Position numbers and translations under genes: made by a program
Shown: positions 10,190-22,542 of the stretch, one piece after another
Layout: every line of letters begins with the position of its first letter
Position numbering within the stretch: position 1 is the stretch's first letter
Notes under the pieces: generated by a model
The model's input: the letters and a program-made list of their open reading frames with translations, nothing else
What the model was told of the DNA's origin: nothing
The model's database searches: none
Origin: Gracilaria domingensis
Lineage: Eukaryota; Rhodophyta; Florideophyceae; Gracilariales; Gracilariaceae
Assembly (NCBI GenBank): GCA_022539475.1
Contig: VCMS01000199.1
Span: 37,706-101,705 of the forward strand
Direction of reading: 5' to 3'
Length of the DNA: 64,000 bases

Positions 10190-11159
10190 TTCTTCTCCCA
10201 TGCTTAATGTTGTACAGTTATGGACACTGTAAAACTCCAGTATTTCAAATAATCTGGACATCAATTTCCATGCCTGTTTCTACCGTTTGCATCACTCCTT
10301 TCAATCGTCGGTTATAATTCTGTACACTGCCGAGAATCTATGTTGGCAGCGCAAACTTTGTTTTGAACGTTGGAGACCTCTGCATTAGAGCCTAGGAACT
10401 TTTTATATGTTCCGTCTTGTTATTACTTTGTCTACTACATTTGCATCGCGTAACGTTAATAAGCTATGAAGAAAATAATAATGAAAGGAAATGAATACCT
10501 GGGGTGACACTTATGGTTCAATGAAGCTTCCTTCAGCTAATTTATGAGCTCTTTAAATCTTCATTGAAGAGAAGACGTGTTTCTTCAAAGTAGCAAGAGA
10601 CTTTCTAATGAAACTTTACATTATATCTTCCGCAAAAGGTTGCTTGTTTGCTGCCTGCACAAAAGATAGCCATAAAGTGAGAGTCGTTTTACACACGAAA
10701 CGTAGATAATGGTTTCAGAGCACCGTGCTCCTAATCGTAACAAACATATTCAACATTTCCACTTTGCCATAAGCTAGGTAGAGAGCTACATTATCTTTGA
10801 ACGGAGCGATCTCACAACGAAGTAGCGAAGATTAGGGCCTTTCTAGAAGAAGACGTGGACAAATTTTGATATGTCCATGTCCTCGCTTCTCGACCGAAGA
10901 CAAGAGAAAGACACGTGAAAATGGTCCTCTCAGATATGTTTCTAAGTTTCAGGATATTCAGCTTGTTTAATTTAAATTCTTTCGTTAAACGTTTGCAATT
11001 TGTACATATCTTGTCCTTATGTAGAAAGGCCCTTAGCTTCGCTGGGCTTCGCGTAGCGCTCGACATGCTCAGACCAAGCTAGTGTATTTTAATTAAATTC
11101 ATGGGAAAAAGTCCGTGCACAGAACTAAGCCATGTACAGAATTAGGCCTGAGAGAAGGA
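10190..11159. mobile_element. MITE family member, copy A (TA-flanked)
   Basis: Closely similar along its length to 47053-47821. The ends are inverted repeats of the type TCCTTCTC...GAGAAGGA, flanked by TA on both sides (10188-10189 and 11160-11161), as in Tc1/mariner-type insertions. It is 970 bp here; removing the nested 198-bp MITE and its 3-bp duplication leaves 769 bp, exactly the length of copy B. The ends contain repeated TAATTCTGTACA-like words. There is no coding capacity. Confidence 0.85.
10835..11032. mobile_element. 198-bp Harbinger-like MITE nested in copy A
   Basis: The ends are GGGCCTTTCTA and, inverted, TAGAAAGGCCC with TTA on both sides (10832-10834 and 11033-11035). A TWA duplication with G-rich termini is the PIF/Harbinger signature. 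Copy B at 47053 has the empty site (ATTAGCTTCG), which proves insertion. A candidate source transposase of the same superfamily lies at 36770-38011, but I found no matching ends there. Confidence 0.85.
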
Positions 11160-11161
11160 TA

Positions 11162-11906
11162 TAAATCTGTGCCCCTTACTAAAAGCACGATTTTTTATAC
11201 TGGTATAAGGCTATCCTTCTAAGAATACTCCTTAGAGCAACTCCACCGGTGGAGGCAAATTAGTAAAGAAGTATTTTGCTTCAGTCTTCATCTTCACGGG
11301 AACAAATATAGGAGCAAAGTTTTGAACAGGTTCAGATTTCCGAACCAAATGCTGTCCATTTGGTTCGGAAATACGGGCGTGTCCAAAACCGTTGAATCAA
11401 AAGAAAATCTTAGATACCTGTGTAGCAATAATTGGTCTTCTTGGTGTCGGTTTAACGACAAAAAACCAAAACACTATGGCGTTGCACACAACGGAACTAC
11501 TTCAGAGATGAAATATTTACCCTTGATTTCAGGCTGTTTGTAGGTTTCAGATTAAGCGATAACGCTTATTGTTTGGACACGTGCGTCCAAGCAACATGAT
11601 GTATAGTCACAAGAGCTGACTGATGGTGACCAGCCCTACAGCTGGAAATCCGACTGACGTATCCGACCGATTTCCCTCCGATGCATATCCGGATTCGGCA
11701 CCTCCCCTGAAGCATTCGGCTTCCGCTCCCTACTTAACAGGCGACTAGGGCCACTCACAGTAAACGGGGCTCTCCCAGCATTCCTAACATGCCTGACATA
11801 CTCACCCCGCTTCCACGCGTCTTACCTCTCTGCCTGCTAGCAGCCAGAATTCCACTAGGAGACCATCATTCAAATGATCCTCTTTTGGAAGTAGCTCTAT
11901 TCAATT
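11162..11906. other. No gene seen
   Basis: No credible frame. A short near-palindrome (CTCCACCGGTGGAG at about 11240) and the duplicated word CCAAATGCTGTCCATTTGG near 11345 are the only structure noticed. Confidence 0.4.
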
Positions 11907-13510
11907 ATGAATTCCCCGAACGACGACCCATCAAATATGTCCCAGGACCACTCACCGGACACCGACGTTCCTCACACCCCCGCTAGTCAGCCAGGAGATC
12001 CCAGCGAGCGCATCGAACCTCTCCCGCACTCTCCCAACAATGCGAACCAGGGCTCTGTATCCGCCTTTTTTCCGCGTGCAACTCTGCACAGCGCCCACGA
12101 GCAGAAATACAAGTCGGTCATTTCGCGAATGCTTCGCGATAACCCGGATGGGGCCACTTTCTTGGAGCGTTTAAGGACCAAGTTGGACCCGCTTTTACTT
12201 TGCGCGCCGTCTGTCCTTCAGAACCGCACATGCATCAACGCATTGATCAACAAACTGAAGTATATTAATATCGACATCCCCACCCATAAGTACCGCCACC
12301 CGATCGCACGCGTTGCCTATGTGATATGGGACGGTGAAGATGATGATAACAAGAACTTCGAGACAATCGTTAGCCATGTCGTTCAACGACAACCACACCC
12401 CTACGCCGACGAAACGAAAGGAACACCAGACCCACTGGAAGATGGAGAGGTTGCTACAATAACGCCTCACGATGAGATTGATGAGAACGATAGTGAAATG
12501 GAGAAGCCGATGGATAGATTCAAATAATTCTTGCGCTCTAACAAGACCTTTAAGAAGCGAACAGAGCACCCGACAACTTCGCGCCAGAGTGATGCAGCAA
12601 ACAACCGCGCTACATTGCCCTAGAAGACTCCTGACCACTTTCAACGACCGCAACGTATCAGATTTGACGGTACACTTACGCAAGAACAGCGTCTATCTAT
12701 CGATACTGCGCATACGAAGAGCTACACTGAGGTCTCTCAGGATATGAGGAATCTCGCCAACCTGGCCTACGGAGAGCAAGACCACAGCTCTATCAAGCGT
12801 ATGGAGTTCATCCAAAAGGCATCCTCCCAGGTGGGTTATGCCTGCAAGGATGGCAAGACGTATGGGGGAACGGTTAAGGAATTCTGAGAACCGCGATCAA
12901 CAGCTACGAGCAAATTGTGTTGAAAACATACATGTTGAGCGACAACGAAGCGCTCTATTTACTTCCGCACATGCTCAAAGACAATGCTCTGACGTTCTTT
13001 GATCAGAATTTGAAGGCTATTACTACAGACGACACAGTCTCCAAGCAAATGATGGCGTCCAAATTCCACCACACCGCTCAACAACAACGCGTTTTATCAT
13101 TTCTCAAGAATCTGCACTTGAATGATTACCTCGATGGTAACAGAACCATTAATGAGGCGTATTGTGCGCTAACGGATGAGATTGAGTCAAAGTTCTATAG
13201 CATTCCTCACGGATTGCAGATGGACGAATGCAAGCGCGACCTCCTCATTGCCTCCATGGAGAATATGTAATGGTGCGCGATCTAACTCTACAGGCCCAAT
13301 TCAGTTTACCCGACCTATCACGACCTCTACATCGCTCTCGCAGACTGCGCTCAGCGCTATTGCCAAAAGCAGATGAAGTTGGGGAACGAACGAGGCCAAC
13401 ATGGTGGAGTACAGAAGCCTATTGCCTCAGTCAACTACGCGAACGCACGCTATGGCGGGCCAAATGGGAGTCCTAACTTCCGCCGCGGTCCACAGTCCGG
13501 AATATGGCCG
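11907..13510 (+). pseudogene. Retrotransposon gag-like protein, decayed
   Basis: 11907-12527 encodes a Ser/Pro-rich head and a folded region (ATFLERLRTKLDPLLLCAPS). The same frame continues past a TAA at 12525-12527 and another TAG about 100 bases on, to FDGTLTQEQRLSIDTAHT and VGYACKDGKTYGGTVKEF. It then shifts frame near 12886 to YEQIVLKTYMLSDNEALYLL, FFDQNLKAITTDDTVSKQMM and KNLHLNDYLDGNRTINEAYC, a layout seen in gag proteins of Copia-type elements (LLPHML..A..FF core). Gly/Asn-rich remnants follow to about 13510. No matching pol was recognised downstream. At least three lesions disable it. Confidence 0.6.
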
Positions 13511-13639
13511 AAATAATGGCGACACACGTGTACGAGAAAAGGCCTTATTCAGAAGGCCAAGAAATGGAGCATATATGTTCCATGAGCGGTCTCAAACAGG
13601 AATAAAACTCGGCTTAAGGAGACCATAAATCGATACAAT

Positions 13640-14460
13640 TGATGCGCAATAGTGGCCGGATTCCTGTACTTCGAGGCAACTCTCGGACATATGATGGTCA
13701 CTTTGGATGCCCCATATCACATCGAAATGTTTTCAATATTGTCTCACACATAGGACCTGAATGGTTCGCGGTTTAGAACGAGAAGAGACCAATGCAAGTA
13801 CTTTAGGTAGCACGAACCTGAGTCCTGATCTAGTACTGTCGGTGGACGTGTTTGTCACATAAATGTGATCGAAGTATGCACGAACAAGACCTCAACAAGG
13901 TTCGATAGAAGGACCCATTTATACTTATATCTGGTCAGATTGTGTTCAGTGCGTAGGCATGAATAGTCCTTATTGAGTGCTAATGTAGATACCCAAAGCT
14001 ACCAGGTAAACATCCAACCGTTTCCTAATTCAATGCGTAAAAGTCCCATCACATGATCCTTTATTGACGAACATAGCGGGAAAGTATCGATGGCTAAATC
14101 CACACTACCGACAAGAATCGTTGTGGAAGCGGTTCATCTCTGAAGAGAACGATAGTGACATTTGGAAACGTCTTAAAGCGGTCTTCTTCTACACCAAATC
14201 AATGAGAACCACTTTTGTAGCCACCACATCTATTTCAATCGTACCTCAATGATTCTCAACGAGTTGAAGGAGATGTGGAGACTTTCTGTCCCTCACTCTT
14301 GGGGCAGGTTCCTATTAGTTGTACTGTTCGACTTTTGTGAATTCTTCCGATGACGTATGGGACTCGGAAAAGATACCAGCTCTACGTTGTGGAAGCTTTC
14401 CATAACCCTGAATGTCAGCGCCGTTATCAGAACGACTATTGCGAGATAAGAACCTTCGCT
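13640..14460. other. No gene recognised; probable retroelement remnant
   Basis: Short frames with many stops. The position after the gag remnant suggests decayed pol, but no protease, integrase or RT motif can be read. Confidence 0.35.
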
Positions 14461-14482
14461 TAGGTGCTTTTTTCGGCTTCTT

Positions 14483-15669
14483 TTAGCTTACTTCGTGACG
14501 GGACCTGGGCTGAACTTCAGAACTATGCTCCTCATCACTTGCATCGCCGATACATGAACTGTGAAGAATTTCATTCACCCGACCTGCTTTGCGTGCGCAT
14601 GAGTTCGAACCTACCTTACCAGAAGTCTTTTGAACTCGGGTGATACTAACGCGGCGTGGGACTTTCTTTCCTACCATACCCGGACTGGCAGGTTGAACAC
14701 ACTGATTAGATGCGCTAGAGTCACCATCAGAAGCTTCTGGCAACTGCTCCATTTCGCGAGCGTCACTTGAACGGTTCTTCTCAGAATCATCATGACTGCC
14801 ATGTTCAGATTCGGGTTTATACTCTTCATCATTCCCAACATCCCCAGCATTTCTATGGTCCGGCATAATGTTCAAGAGTCTTGAACTGCGCTCAGCATGT
14901 CCATACTGATCAGAAATAATACCCATGGAAGTGGGTGCACCCCAATGAAAACGCTCTGGCTCGATTTCACCTCCATGCACGCGCGATTTGTTAACTTCTG
15001 AAGCCGGGACGGATCTAAGACACGTCCGGAAGCAGCAGAGGTGGATTTGATAGCCACGGCGCTGCTCTTACGCTCTTCTTGCTTCCTTGCCTCTACTGCT
15101 GCCTTCTTTTCGCGCTGGAGAGTCTCTTTCAACAAATCATTCAACACCTATCCTCCCTGTGCGGCAGCAAGAACTGGGTAGGTTTCGATTAGCTTGCGCT
15201 TAAGCTGCATAATCTGGGCAGAATACTTTTTCTTCACATAGCTGTGGGTGTGAGCTCCTCTTTTGATACCCAGGCCATGATACATAAATGATCGCCTATC
15301 ATCTTTGATTGAGTTAGCCATATTCGGATAGATCGGAAAGTCAACTTCAATGGACTCAGAGTTGCATCCCAGCTTTTCCTGATATAAGCGATTGAAAAGA
15401 GCCCTTGCGGAGACAGTGGTATCTGTTGGGACGCCAGGTCTATCAGATTCTCTCAATCTCCTCTTCATCGACGACGTTGGAATCACAACAGAATTGGCCG
15501 GGAGTACTGCTCGATCACGAGCATCACTACCAGTCGTTACCGGTCCGGAATGATGATGAGATTCTCTTCTCGAATGGTTGGAAGCTTGAAGAGAATGTGA
15601 CGGGACCGAGCGGCGCTCTGACTGGATGGCGCTATTGGCAGTAACGCGATGAGAAGGTCTCATACTCAT
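14483..15669 (-). pseudogene. Unknown charged protein next to the tnp2-like transposase
   Basis: 15669-15151 codes for a Ser-rich head and a folded-looking part (VSARALFNRLYQEKLGCNSE, FMYHGLGIKRGAHTHSYVKK). A TAG at 15148-15150 interrupts it, and the frame goes on with a helical, basic segment (LLKETLQREKKAAVEARKQE). A shift near 14980 leads into an acidic Ser/Asp-rich tail (14980-14483). It is divergently placed relative to the tnp2-like transposase at 16291, the arrangement expected of a CACTA accessory gene (TnpA-like DNA-binding partner). No family recognised. Confidence 0.4.
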
Positions 15670-16290
15670 GTTCAGAATAACGCTAGGCGCTGTTGTGCAA
15701 CGAGTAAAGTGTGTTAGTCAATACCAGCTTCTAGACTGCGCAAATTGTCATCAGCGTACCTGTTTGATATGAACGAACGCTATGCAATTCACAATGCACC
15801 TTGATGTCTCACAGCAGAGATTCAGTGAAAGAGTAGAACTTAACGCTCCTGGAGGCAATGCCTGTCCAGAGAAGAAAGAAAGTTGGATGTAACCGAGCTT
15901 TGAGGGACTGAGGGATAGGATGACGACATCGCGTATAAGGCCGAGAGGCTCAACAGCTTCAAGTACGCTCAGGATGAGCGGAGAAGACGGGAAGCGAAAG
16001 GACCCTCCTGGAGCCGGGAGATGAATTATTTCCCAAAAGTTTCAGCTCCCATTCCCACATTCGAAATTGATCTCAACTTCCAAGGCGGACAAAAAGGAGT
16101 TTAGGGTGGAGATTTACGCTTCTAGGGCTCTGAAAATGTAGAAGATCTGGCTGCATCTGGTATTTATTACTGTTTTTTAAGTAGAAAGATGTCGCTAAGA
16201 ACCAAATTCCATACATCATAGGTCTTGTAGTACGAGCCAGTGTTTTCGAGGTCTGCATCCAAAAGGCTCACAGTGAAATAGTGAAAGAAG
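15670..16290. other. Intergenic stretch between two divergent element genes
   Basis: No coding frame. It would hold the promoters of the flanking divergent genes if they ever worked; no clear TATA or repeat structure stands out. Confidence 0.3.
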
Positions 16291-18805
16291 ATGGGCAGAG
16301 GAAGAAAGAGATATCGCTGGAAAATATCTATGTGCGCAAATCCAACTTTCAATGAAACTGAACAAAGAAATGAGAACAACACACCCGCATTCGAATTTCA
16401 TTCAGCCACAGATGCTCACCATGATATCCCTACCTTGGGAAAAGATCAAAAAGACGGTAGTAGAAGAGGTAGTGGAGAAGAAGTGAATACGGTTCCAAAC
16501 CAGGGACTCTGTGTTCCACCGGAAAAGGAATCTGAGCTCTCGCCATTTCCCCAGTCTGACGATGAACATCTTGACCGATTTTTTTGTCGTCATAGAACGA
16601 TGGATAATGTGAACAGCAGACAATACGCAAATGTGTCTCAATTTTGAAACAGAGAGCAGAATGTCTTGGACGGTATGTCAAGTATAGGACCTTTGTCAAC
16701 AATTCATGAAAGCCTAACGTTCACCTTTCGATCGTCCGATAATAGCAAATCTCCTCTTTCTCTTATTCTCAGTACTATTCGTGGAGAGTTCAAGTCAGAG
16801 AAACAAGTTGAGTATGAGCGACTATCTGCCTTTTTTTGTATAACGCCGAAGTTTCCAATGTTTCACAGAATGGGATACAGAGTTTGTTGCGTAAAACGCC
16901 AATTCAATCGTCAACGTCGTACAGAGCTCTTGTGCCATACTCTGTGCAAAAGGAACACATTGAGAAATCATTCGTCAGTATGTGCTTCCATGGACACGCA
17001 GCCTACGCTGGAAAACTAAGATCTGCAAGAGAATGTCCAAGCTGCAATAGTCCACTGTCCGGTAGCAAACAGAAGTTTTGGTTCCTGCGACCATCATCCG
17101 CAATGAAAGCACTGTGTCGAGCACGCCATTCCTTTCATGAAGTAACGAATGGATGTGTGAGGGCAAAGGAATCGTTGGAGAATCATCCTTTTGATGTTCG
17201 AGACCATGACTACTACCATGGAGAACTGTTCCTCAAGAAACATGCTCAACGCCTTCAAAAGTGGCACATAGAGAGTAATGAGCTTTTCATTTTTCCTGCG
17301 TTATCTTCAGATGGATTTGAGTGCACCAGGAACCGGAGAGGTACTACAATATCCACTTGGCCAATAGTATCAACCGTCTTGAACTACAGCCCCAGAGAAC
17401 GGAGCCAAGCTTCTAATTGCCTCATACATGCCATTGTTCCATCATCTCATGATCCTGAGTACTTTGATACATTCATAAGCAAAATTTTCTAAGATCTAAA
17501 ACACTTAGAGAACGGAGTATCAACTGTTTGCTACGACGGAAGAGTAAGAACTCTGAAGGTCTTCGTTCTTTTCTTCAATGCAGACTGGCCTGCTGCATCC
17601 AAGATACTGGGGTATGTTGGCCACATGGGCAAACTGTTTTGTCGTGTTTGCAAGAAACAAAGAGTTCAAGTTAAGGAATGCAAGTGCCTGTGTGCTGCTC
17701 TAGAGGACCGTGCGTTGCTTATGAGATCTCTTCGTTGCCGTGGGGCATACAAGATTGGTGATGGCATTGAAATGGAATGTATGGACAGCCGAGAATCCTC
17801 TCAAATTAGTGAAAAATGGAAGCCATTGCGATCAAACAAGGACAACAAGAATAGGAAACGAGAGATTATCAAAGAATCCGGTATCAAAAGAAGCTCATGT
17901 TTGTCACAGTTATCGCTGGACTTTGTTTTCTCTTTCCCTTATGACGTGATGCACATTGTACTCCTAGGATGGACCAAGCACATACTGAGGCTTCTGACAG
18001 CAAGTCACCCAAGGCACGAAAGAATGACCCAACTCCCTCAGTACTGTTTGCCACCGAAGAAGCTTAAGTTAATCAACAGAGCTCTGGTGAACTGTGCACA
18101 CGGTATCCCAAGCGGGTGGGGAAGATCTCCACTTTCTCTAGAGTGTCTTCCTCTTTTTAAGCGGAAGACTTCAAGCGCCACGCCGAGTTGTATCTTCTCC
18201 CTGTCTTTCATCGCTTCAGTGTACAGAAGGAGGTTCTGCAACTGTGGAACCAAACACGTCATATGGTGGGCTTATGCTTCAGTTATAATTGTGACGCGGC
18301 TAGCCATCGGGTTCTGGCCACGGTGGTTGAGGAATGTTACGCAAGTTTCGTTCGTCTGTTCTGTCCAGACCGATCTTCGTTGTATTGCTTGACACCTACG
18401 ACACATATAATACTCTATCTTCCCGAGCTTTTGAAACAATGCGGTCCTCTTCCGGTCATTTCACAGTTCTTAGTGGAAAGACTTCTCGGAGAAATTGGCA
18501 AAAGAGTACAACAAACATCCAATATTTCTTCTCATCTGTTCCACAATAACTTCAAATTGCTTGCTCTCAAGCTCGCAAATGATGGAAAGACATTTTTTGA
18601 CGTTGTAGAGGAGTCCAAGTCAAACATTGTGACATTTTCAAGTCAAAGTAGTGGGAGGTCCTCGAAAAGAACAGAACATCTTCACACCGGTGAAACTTGC
18701 CATGGGGCCGGGACGCCATTGGAAGATCTTAACGTTGAACAGAAGCGAGCTGCGCGGAAATTTCTTGCGGAAAACTTTCCAGCTCAGAGAGACGAAGCAA
18801 TATAG
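16291..18805 (+). pseudogene. CACTA/tnp2-like transposase, decayed
   Basis: Blocks match the tnp2 transposase layout. A polar head (16291-16644, then TGA at 16645-16647) is followed by a frameshift in a T7 run near 16830, a Cys-rich patch (CPSCNSPLSG), and then ALSSDGFECTRN, TWPIVSTVLNYSPRERSQAS and NCLIHAIVPSSHDPEYFDTF, the hallmark region around the catalytic core. A TAA at 17490-17492 interrupts it. LGYVGHMGKLFCRVCKKQR is the zinc-binding block and FPYDVMHIVLLGWTKHILRL the FP-D-MH block. A shift near 18150 leads to EDFKRHAELYLLP, THIILYLPELLKQCGPLPV and ERLLGEIGKRVQQTSN. In the family this DDE enzyme moves CACTA elements with 3-bp duplications. Two stops and two frameshifts make it inactive. 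Confidence 0.75.
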
Positions 18806-18880
18806 TTTCAATCAAAGTGTTTAGAACTGCAACCATAAGCAGAGAACAGGGGTACTTCAAAATCGAGAGCGTGAAGTCAC

Positions 18881-19339
18881 ATGACATGCGATCCAAGAAA
18901 TCTTCATAAGAATCACGACAGAAGTATTGCGTTGCGGCACATTTCATTCCTGAGACTTCAACCTTCTCCGTATGGGGAAAGTCAAAGAGGTGTGGATAGT
19001 TGGCATCTGTACTATGGCGTTGTCCACGACATAATTGAGGTCGTTCTCGACGTAATCGGAATGAAAGTTAACGCAGTATTTGTAGATGTGAAATGGAAGC
19101 TGAACATGATTGAAGACGGGGGATTAGATCTTCTCTACTTGGAAAAGAAAGGACGCGGAAACATCACCACAGAACACATCACTTGCATTCAACGACTAGT
19201 AGGGTTTCTGGATCTGGAGGGTAGAAGATATTACCTCGACCCGATTCGTTTCAAAAAGGACAACTACGAGAACGTTATGTTTCAAGGCGTTGGACGAAGG
19301 CAGTACGACCATATCAGTGTTGTTCTCAGACATTTCTGA
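18881..19339 (+). CDS. C-terminal DUF4216-like part of the CACTA protein
   Basis: A 152-aa frame directly after the tnp2-like region. The run DSWHLYYGVVHDIIEVVLD then GMKVNAVFVDVKWKLN resembles the DUF4216 module (YYG ... short strand, WFD-like) that follows tnp2 in many CACTA proteins. It is probably the detached end of the same broken polypeptide and not a separate gene. Confidence 0.45.
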   Translation: MTCDPRNLHKNHDRSIALRHISFLRLQPSPYGESQRGVDSWHLYYGVVHDIIEVVLDVIGMKVNAVFVDVKWKLNMIEDGGLDLLYLEKKGRGNITTEHITCIQRLVGFLDLEGRRYYLDPIRFKKDNYENVMFQGVGRRQYDHISVVLRHF

Positions 19340-20187
19340 TCCACAAGTTGGTGATTCTCGAAACGTAGACATATTGCATGATTCCAGCTAGATACATCCA
19401 TATTGATTCTTTTCACAATGATCGCAAGAGGTAGCAGTTATGCATAGACTAAGACCGTCTATTTGCAGTTGCAAGACGCGAAAGATCGATTGGTTGCTTC
19501 AAGTAATGAATTGCGGTACAAGGTGCAATCGTATCAGTTGTAAACTCCGAAGTCTTCTAAACAGTGACAAAAGCCTTTTCATGTTGCTGCAATCGAACAA
19601 ACCAATATTATACGACCATGTTTTGGTACCTCCAGTAGGGCGCATTTCTATATTCCGAACTCAGAAATAGGTCAGGGGTCAATCATGCTTCGTGCCAAAG
19701 ACTCTGATCCTCCAGTTTCTATCCATAGCTATTCCGCACAGTTCCCATCCATGTGGATTCGAGACTGATTGAGTTCGCGCGCGTTCCAGTCTTCTTTGTG
19801 CCTTCGGTTGGTGTGCCTTCGGTCGCCAGTACTTTCACACAGTAATAAAGTTCGAAAAGAGCCTGAAGTGCAGCGTGGTGAGAGACTTGGAACCAGTCCA
19901 ACTTCGATTCTCATGCAAGATATAAATGAGCATCTGGCTGAGAATACGCTGTACGCTTCCAAACAGTGCACCGTCCAACGCAAGAAATCTATACACATGA
20001 TGGTAGTTCATCTCAGTGTGGACAAAGATTGGAAGCGGTGAAACAAGAGTTCAAGTGGCGTCGGGTAAAAGTTTGTGGGGGTTTAGAATCAGACGACATG
20101 ACATGGAGAGAAGTTGGAGGTGGCGTAATTTTCACCGACTTTGAGTTCCAGTAGCTCTCCAGCCCTTTCGACCATCACTGCGTATGA
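19340..20187. other. No gene recognised
   Basis: Short frames only. 19440-19560 can be read in one frame as a heptad-like segment (LQDAKDRLVASSNELRYK), which may be a remnant of a coiled-coil part of the CACTA product. Confidence 0.3.
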
Positions 20188-21258
20188 TTGGTACACCGCG
20201 GTACACGTGCAGGCGTTTCTGTAAACATTATACGTTTGGGTCATGCCGCGGTGCAGTGGGGCAGGACCGACACAAGATTATTTCGTCAACCCCCCACACT
20301 GTTCTCGTGCGTACAAATATATCATCCTGTCCATGAAGGAGAAACCGAAATGAGTTCGACGCTCCCTCAAGAAAGTGTACCAAGTAATTACAAAGCCATT
20401 GAAATCCCTGAAGGTATTTGTTTTTCTCTGAAAGAAGTCCTCCTTCCTTCAAATGCTTCAGCATTTGTTGTGAAGCACACAGCCTCAAATGGAGATCCTC
20501 GGACACGAACTCCAAAGATTGTGCATGCTTTGTCGGAGCAAGCTGGAAACAAAGCAAAATTAATGACTGGGAGTGAAACCATGAGCGGTGCTGCACGTAA
20601 ATCCTTATGGAGAACTTGTGGCAACAATTGCTTGCGAGAAAACAAAAGATGCAGAGAACGCTATAAGCATTCGAGAAGTGTGGAGACAACACAAGAAAAA
20701 CAGAAGCGATTAGCAAGACGAAGAGAGCTGTACGCCCGAGCACAAAAATCAGCTGCAAGTGTTGAAGCGTCTTCTTCTGAAGTGAATTCAAACAGTTTTG
20801 ATTTCTCTGGTTCCATTGACTCAACTTAGAGTCCTGCGAGTTTATGTATGACATCACAATCGTTTTCGCGCAGAACGCATTATTCTGGATCTGAAACTCG
20901 TTCCCGTAACCGCGAAGAAGAGATTGATTCTAGTGCAGTTCAGGATACGTCTGTCGACGATGAATCTGAGAGCAGCACATGTAATACGTCTCCAAACAAA
21001 GCTGGTACATCTATGCAGAGATCTGCGCAGTATGTGTATAAAGTTCACGTTGATACGCGCAATCCAGATAGCTTGCCTACGGTAGATCGAACGCTGGTTT
21101 CGTCAAGGGAGGTTGATACGACCTGGCAGACTCTCTCCATTGCTGACTGTAACTTCGTTAACTTCGGTCGTAAGATATTATCGTGCAAATTCCATGTCCA
21201 TCCTATAAAGGATAATTGTTCGGTTTCGAGATTTCCAATCGTCGAAGACTTTGAATGA
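20188..21258 (+). pseudogene. Unknown protein split by one in-frame stop
   Basis: One frame runs from an upstream start (ATG at 20350 is a good candidate, MSSTLPQESVPSNYK) to a TAG at 20827-20829, then reopens in the same frame to 21258 (SFSRRTHYSGSETRSRN ... HVHPIKDNCSVSRFPIVEDF). The middle is rich in basic helix-like sequence (RERYKHSRSVETTQEKQKR). It could be a DNA-binding accessory protein of the adjacent CACTA element. No family recognised. Confidence 0.4.
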
Positions 21259-21435
21259 ACGCTTCACAAGTAGCTGATTCTTGAACAAAACCGACTCTAC
21301 TACGAGCTGAAGCTTTGCGGCCTTCATAGGGGACCATCCGAAAAAAGCAAAATTCAGATCATCGATAATGTGTAGTACCAATGCAGTACTTTGAGTGAGC
21401 TTCAAAGGACCTACGTGTCTGTGCAGAAGCGCAGG

Positions 21436-22300
21436 CTATAGATTCTCTTGAACTTGTGATAACTTCAGAAAAATAGAGAAGGCCTCAAGATAACATGACT
21501 CGACAAACGTATGCCCAATGAAAACTGACCATTGGAAACCCATAGGCAGCGTTCGTTTGCAAGGGCGCACTTTCTGGTGCTGGTAGGGCCGGCGTCCTAA
21601 AGTCTGCTGCAATTGTATCTGAAGCTCCCTCGGAAGCTCCCCAAAGGCCAGGATCGGAAAGGGAAATAAGCCGGTCATGTGTAGGGGCAGCCTGATGTTA
21701 TGAAACATATTCGCAATGTCCAGGAAGAATCCCGAAAGGGGGGTGTCCAATTCAAAGGCGTCAATGGCTTCGAAGTCGCTAGGATTCGATAGGTGAACGT
21801 GGAATGGATCTGGCGTTAAAATATTTTGCACTCTGGGCCAGCTGATCAACCTGTCCTTGTCCTAATCTTTGCATACGGCGAAGGATGACATCGTAAGGCT
21901 CTGAGCTAGTTCTCTGTACTATTCTTCTCCTTCGTCGACTATGGACCAATGTAACATTCCCACGCGAGAGAGACGGTTCAGAACGTAAGAATATTGGCCG
22001 GGTATGCAATGTATTCTCGGGGTAGGAATATTTGAGAGAGACGTCCTACGCTTCAAATCTTGGATCACAGAAGTAAATTCTGAACCGAAGAACAATTCTT
22101 GAACCTACCGCGGCGTGCGGTTCGCCCAAAAGTGAGGATCTGATGCGGTGTTCGTGGGAATATCGAGGCGGTTGGATAGGGGCAATGAAAAGTAACCGCG
22201 TTCGAGACGGGCGGTGGTTAAACTTTGAAGAAATGCAGCTGCTACCTTGCTCTGATCGCAGTCGTCATTCGGCTGCAATTTTATAATCTGGTCACGTTGG
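21436..22300 (-). pseudogene. Reverse-transcriptase fragment
   Basis: The 21849-21436 frame reads FFLDIANMFHNIRLP and, about 60 residues later, LPMGFQWSVFIGHTFVESCY. D..NMFHN with LPMGF.WS is the fingers/palm pattern of retroelement RTs (first catalytic Asp, then the LPMG block). 22009-21779 and 22300-22110 give upstream pieces in other frames (KVAAAFLQSLTTARLERGYF). The YxDD block is not seen before the frame ends, so the 3' part is missing. The clade cannot be settled by eye. Confidence 0.6.
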
Positions 22301-22542
22301 GCAGGAAGTGGTAGCTTTCTTACTGCCTCTACGCCATGAAATTTTGCAAGAAGGTGTATCTCGTCATCACGGACCGTACCGCCGTACGTGTCTGGCTTCT
22401 AGATGTCGCATATACGTGCCTCCGAAAGTTGTTTCCGAGGAAAAGGAAATCAAGAGATTCCAGTGCGGCATCGATGAGCGGGTTCCGCTCCACATGTCCC
22501 TGCCCAACTCGCAAGAAAGGAGCTAAAGGAAAAGTCCTCATT

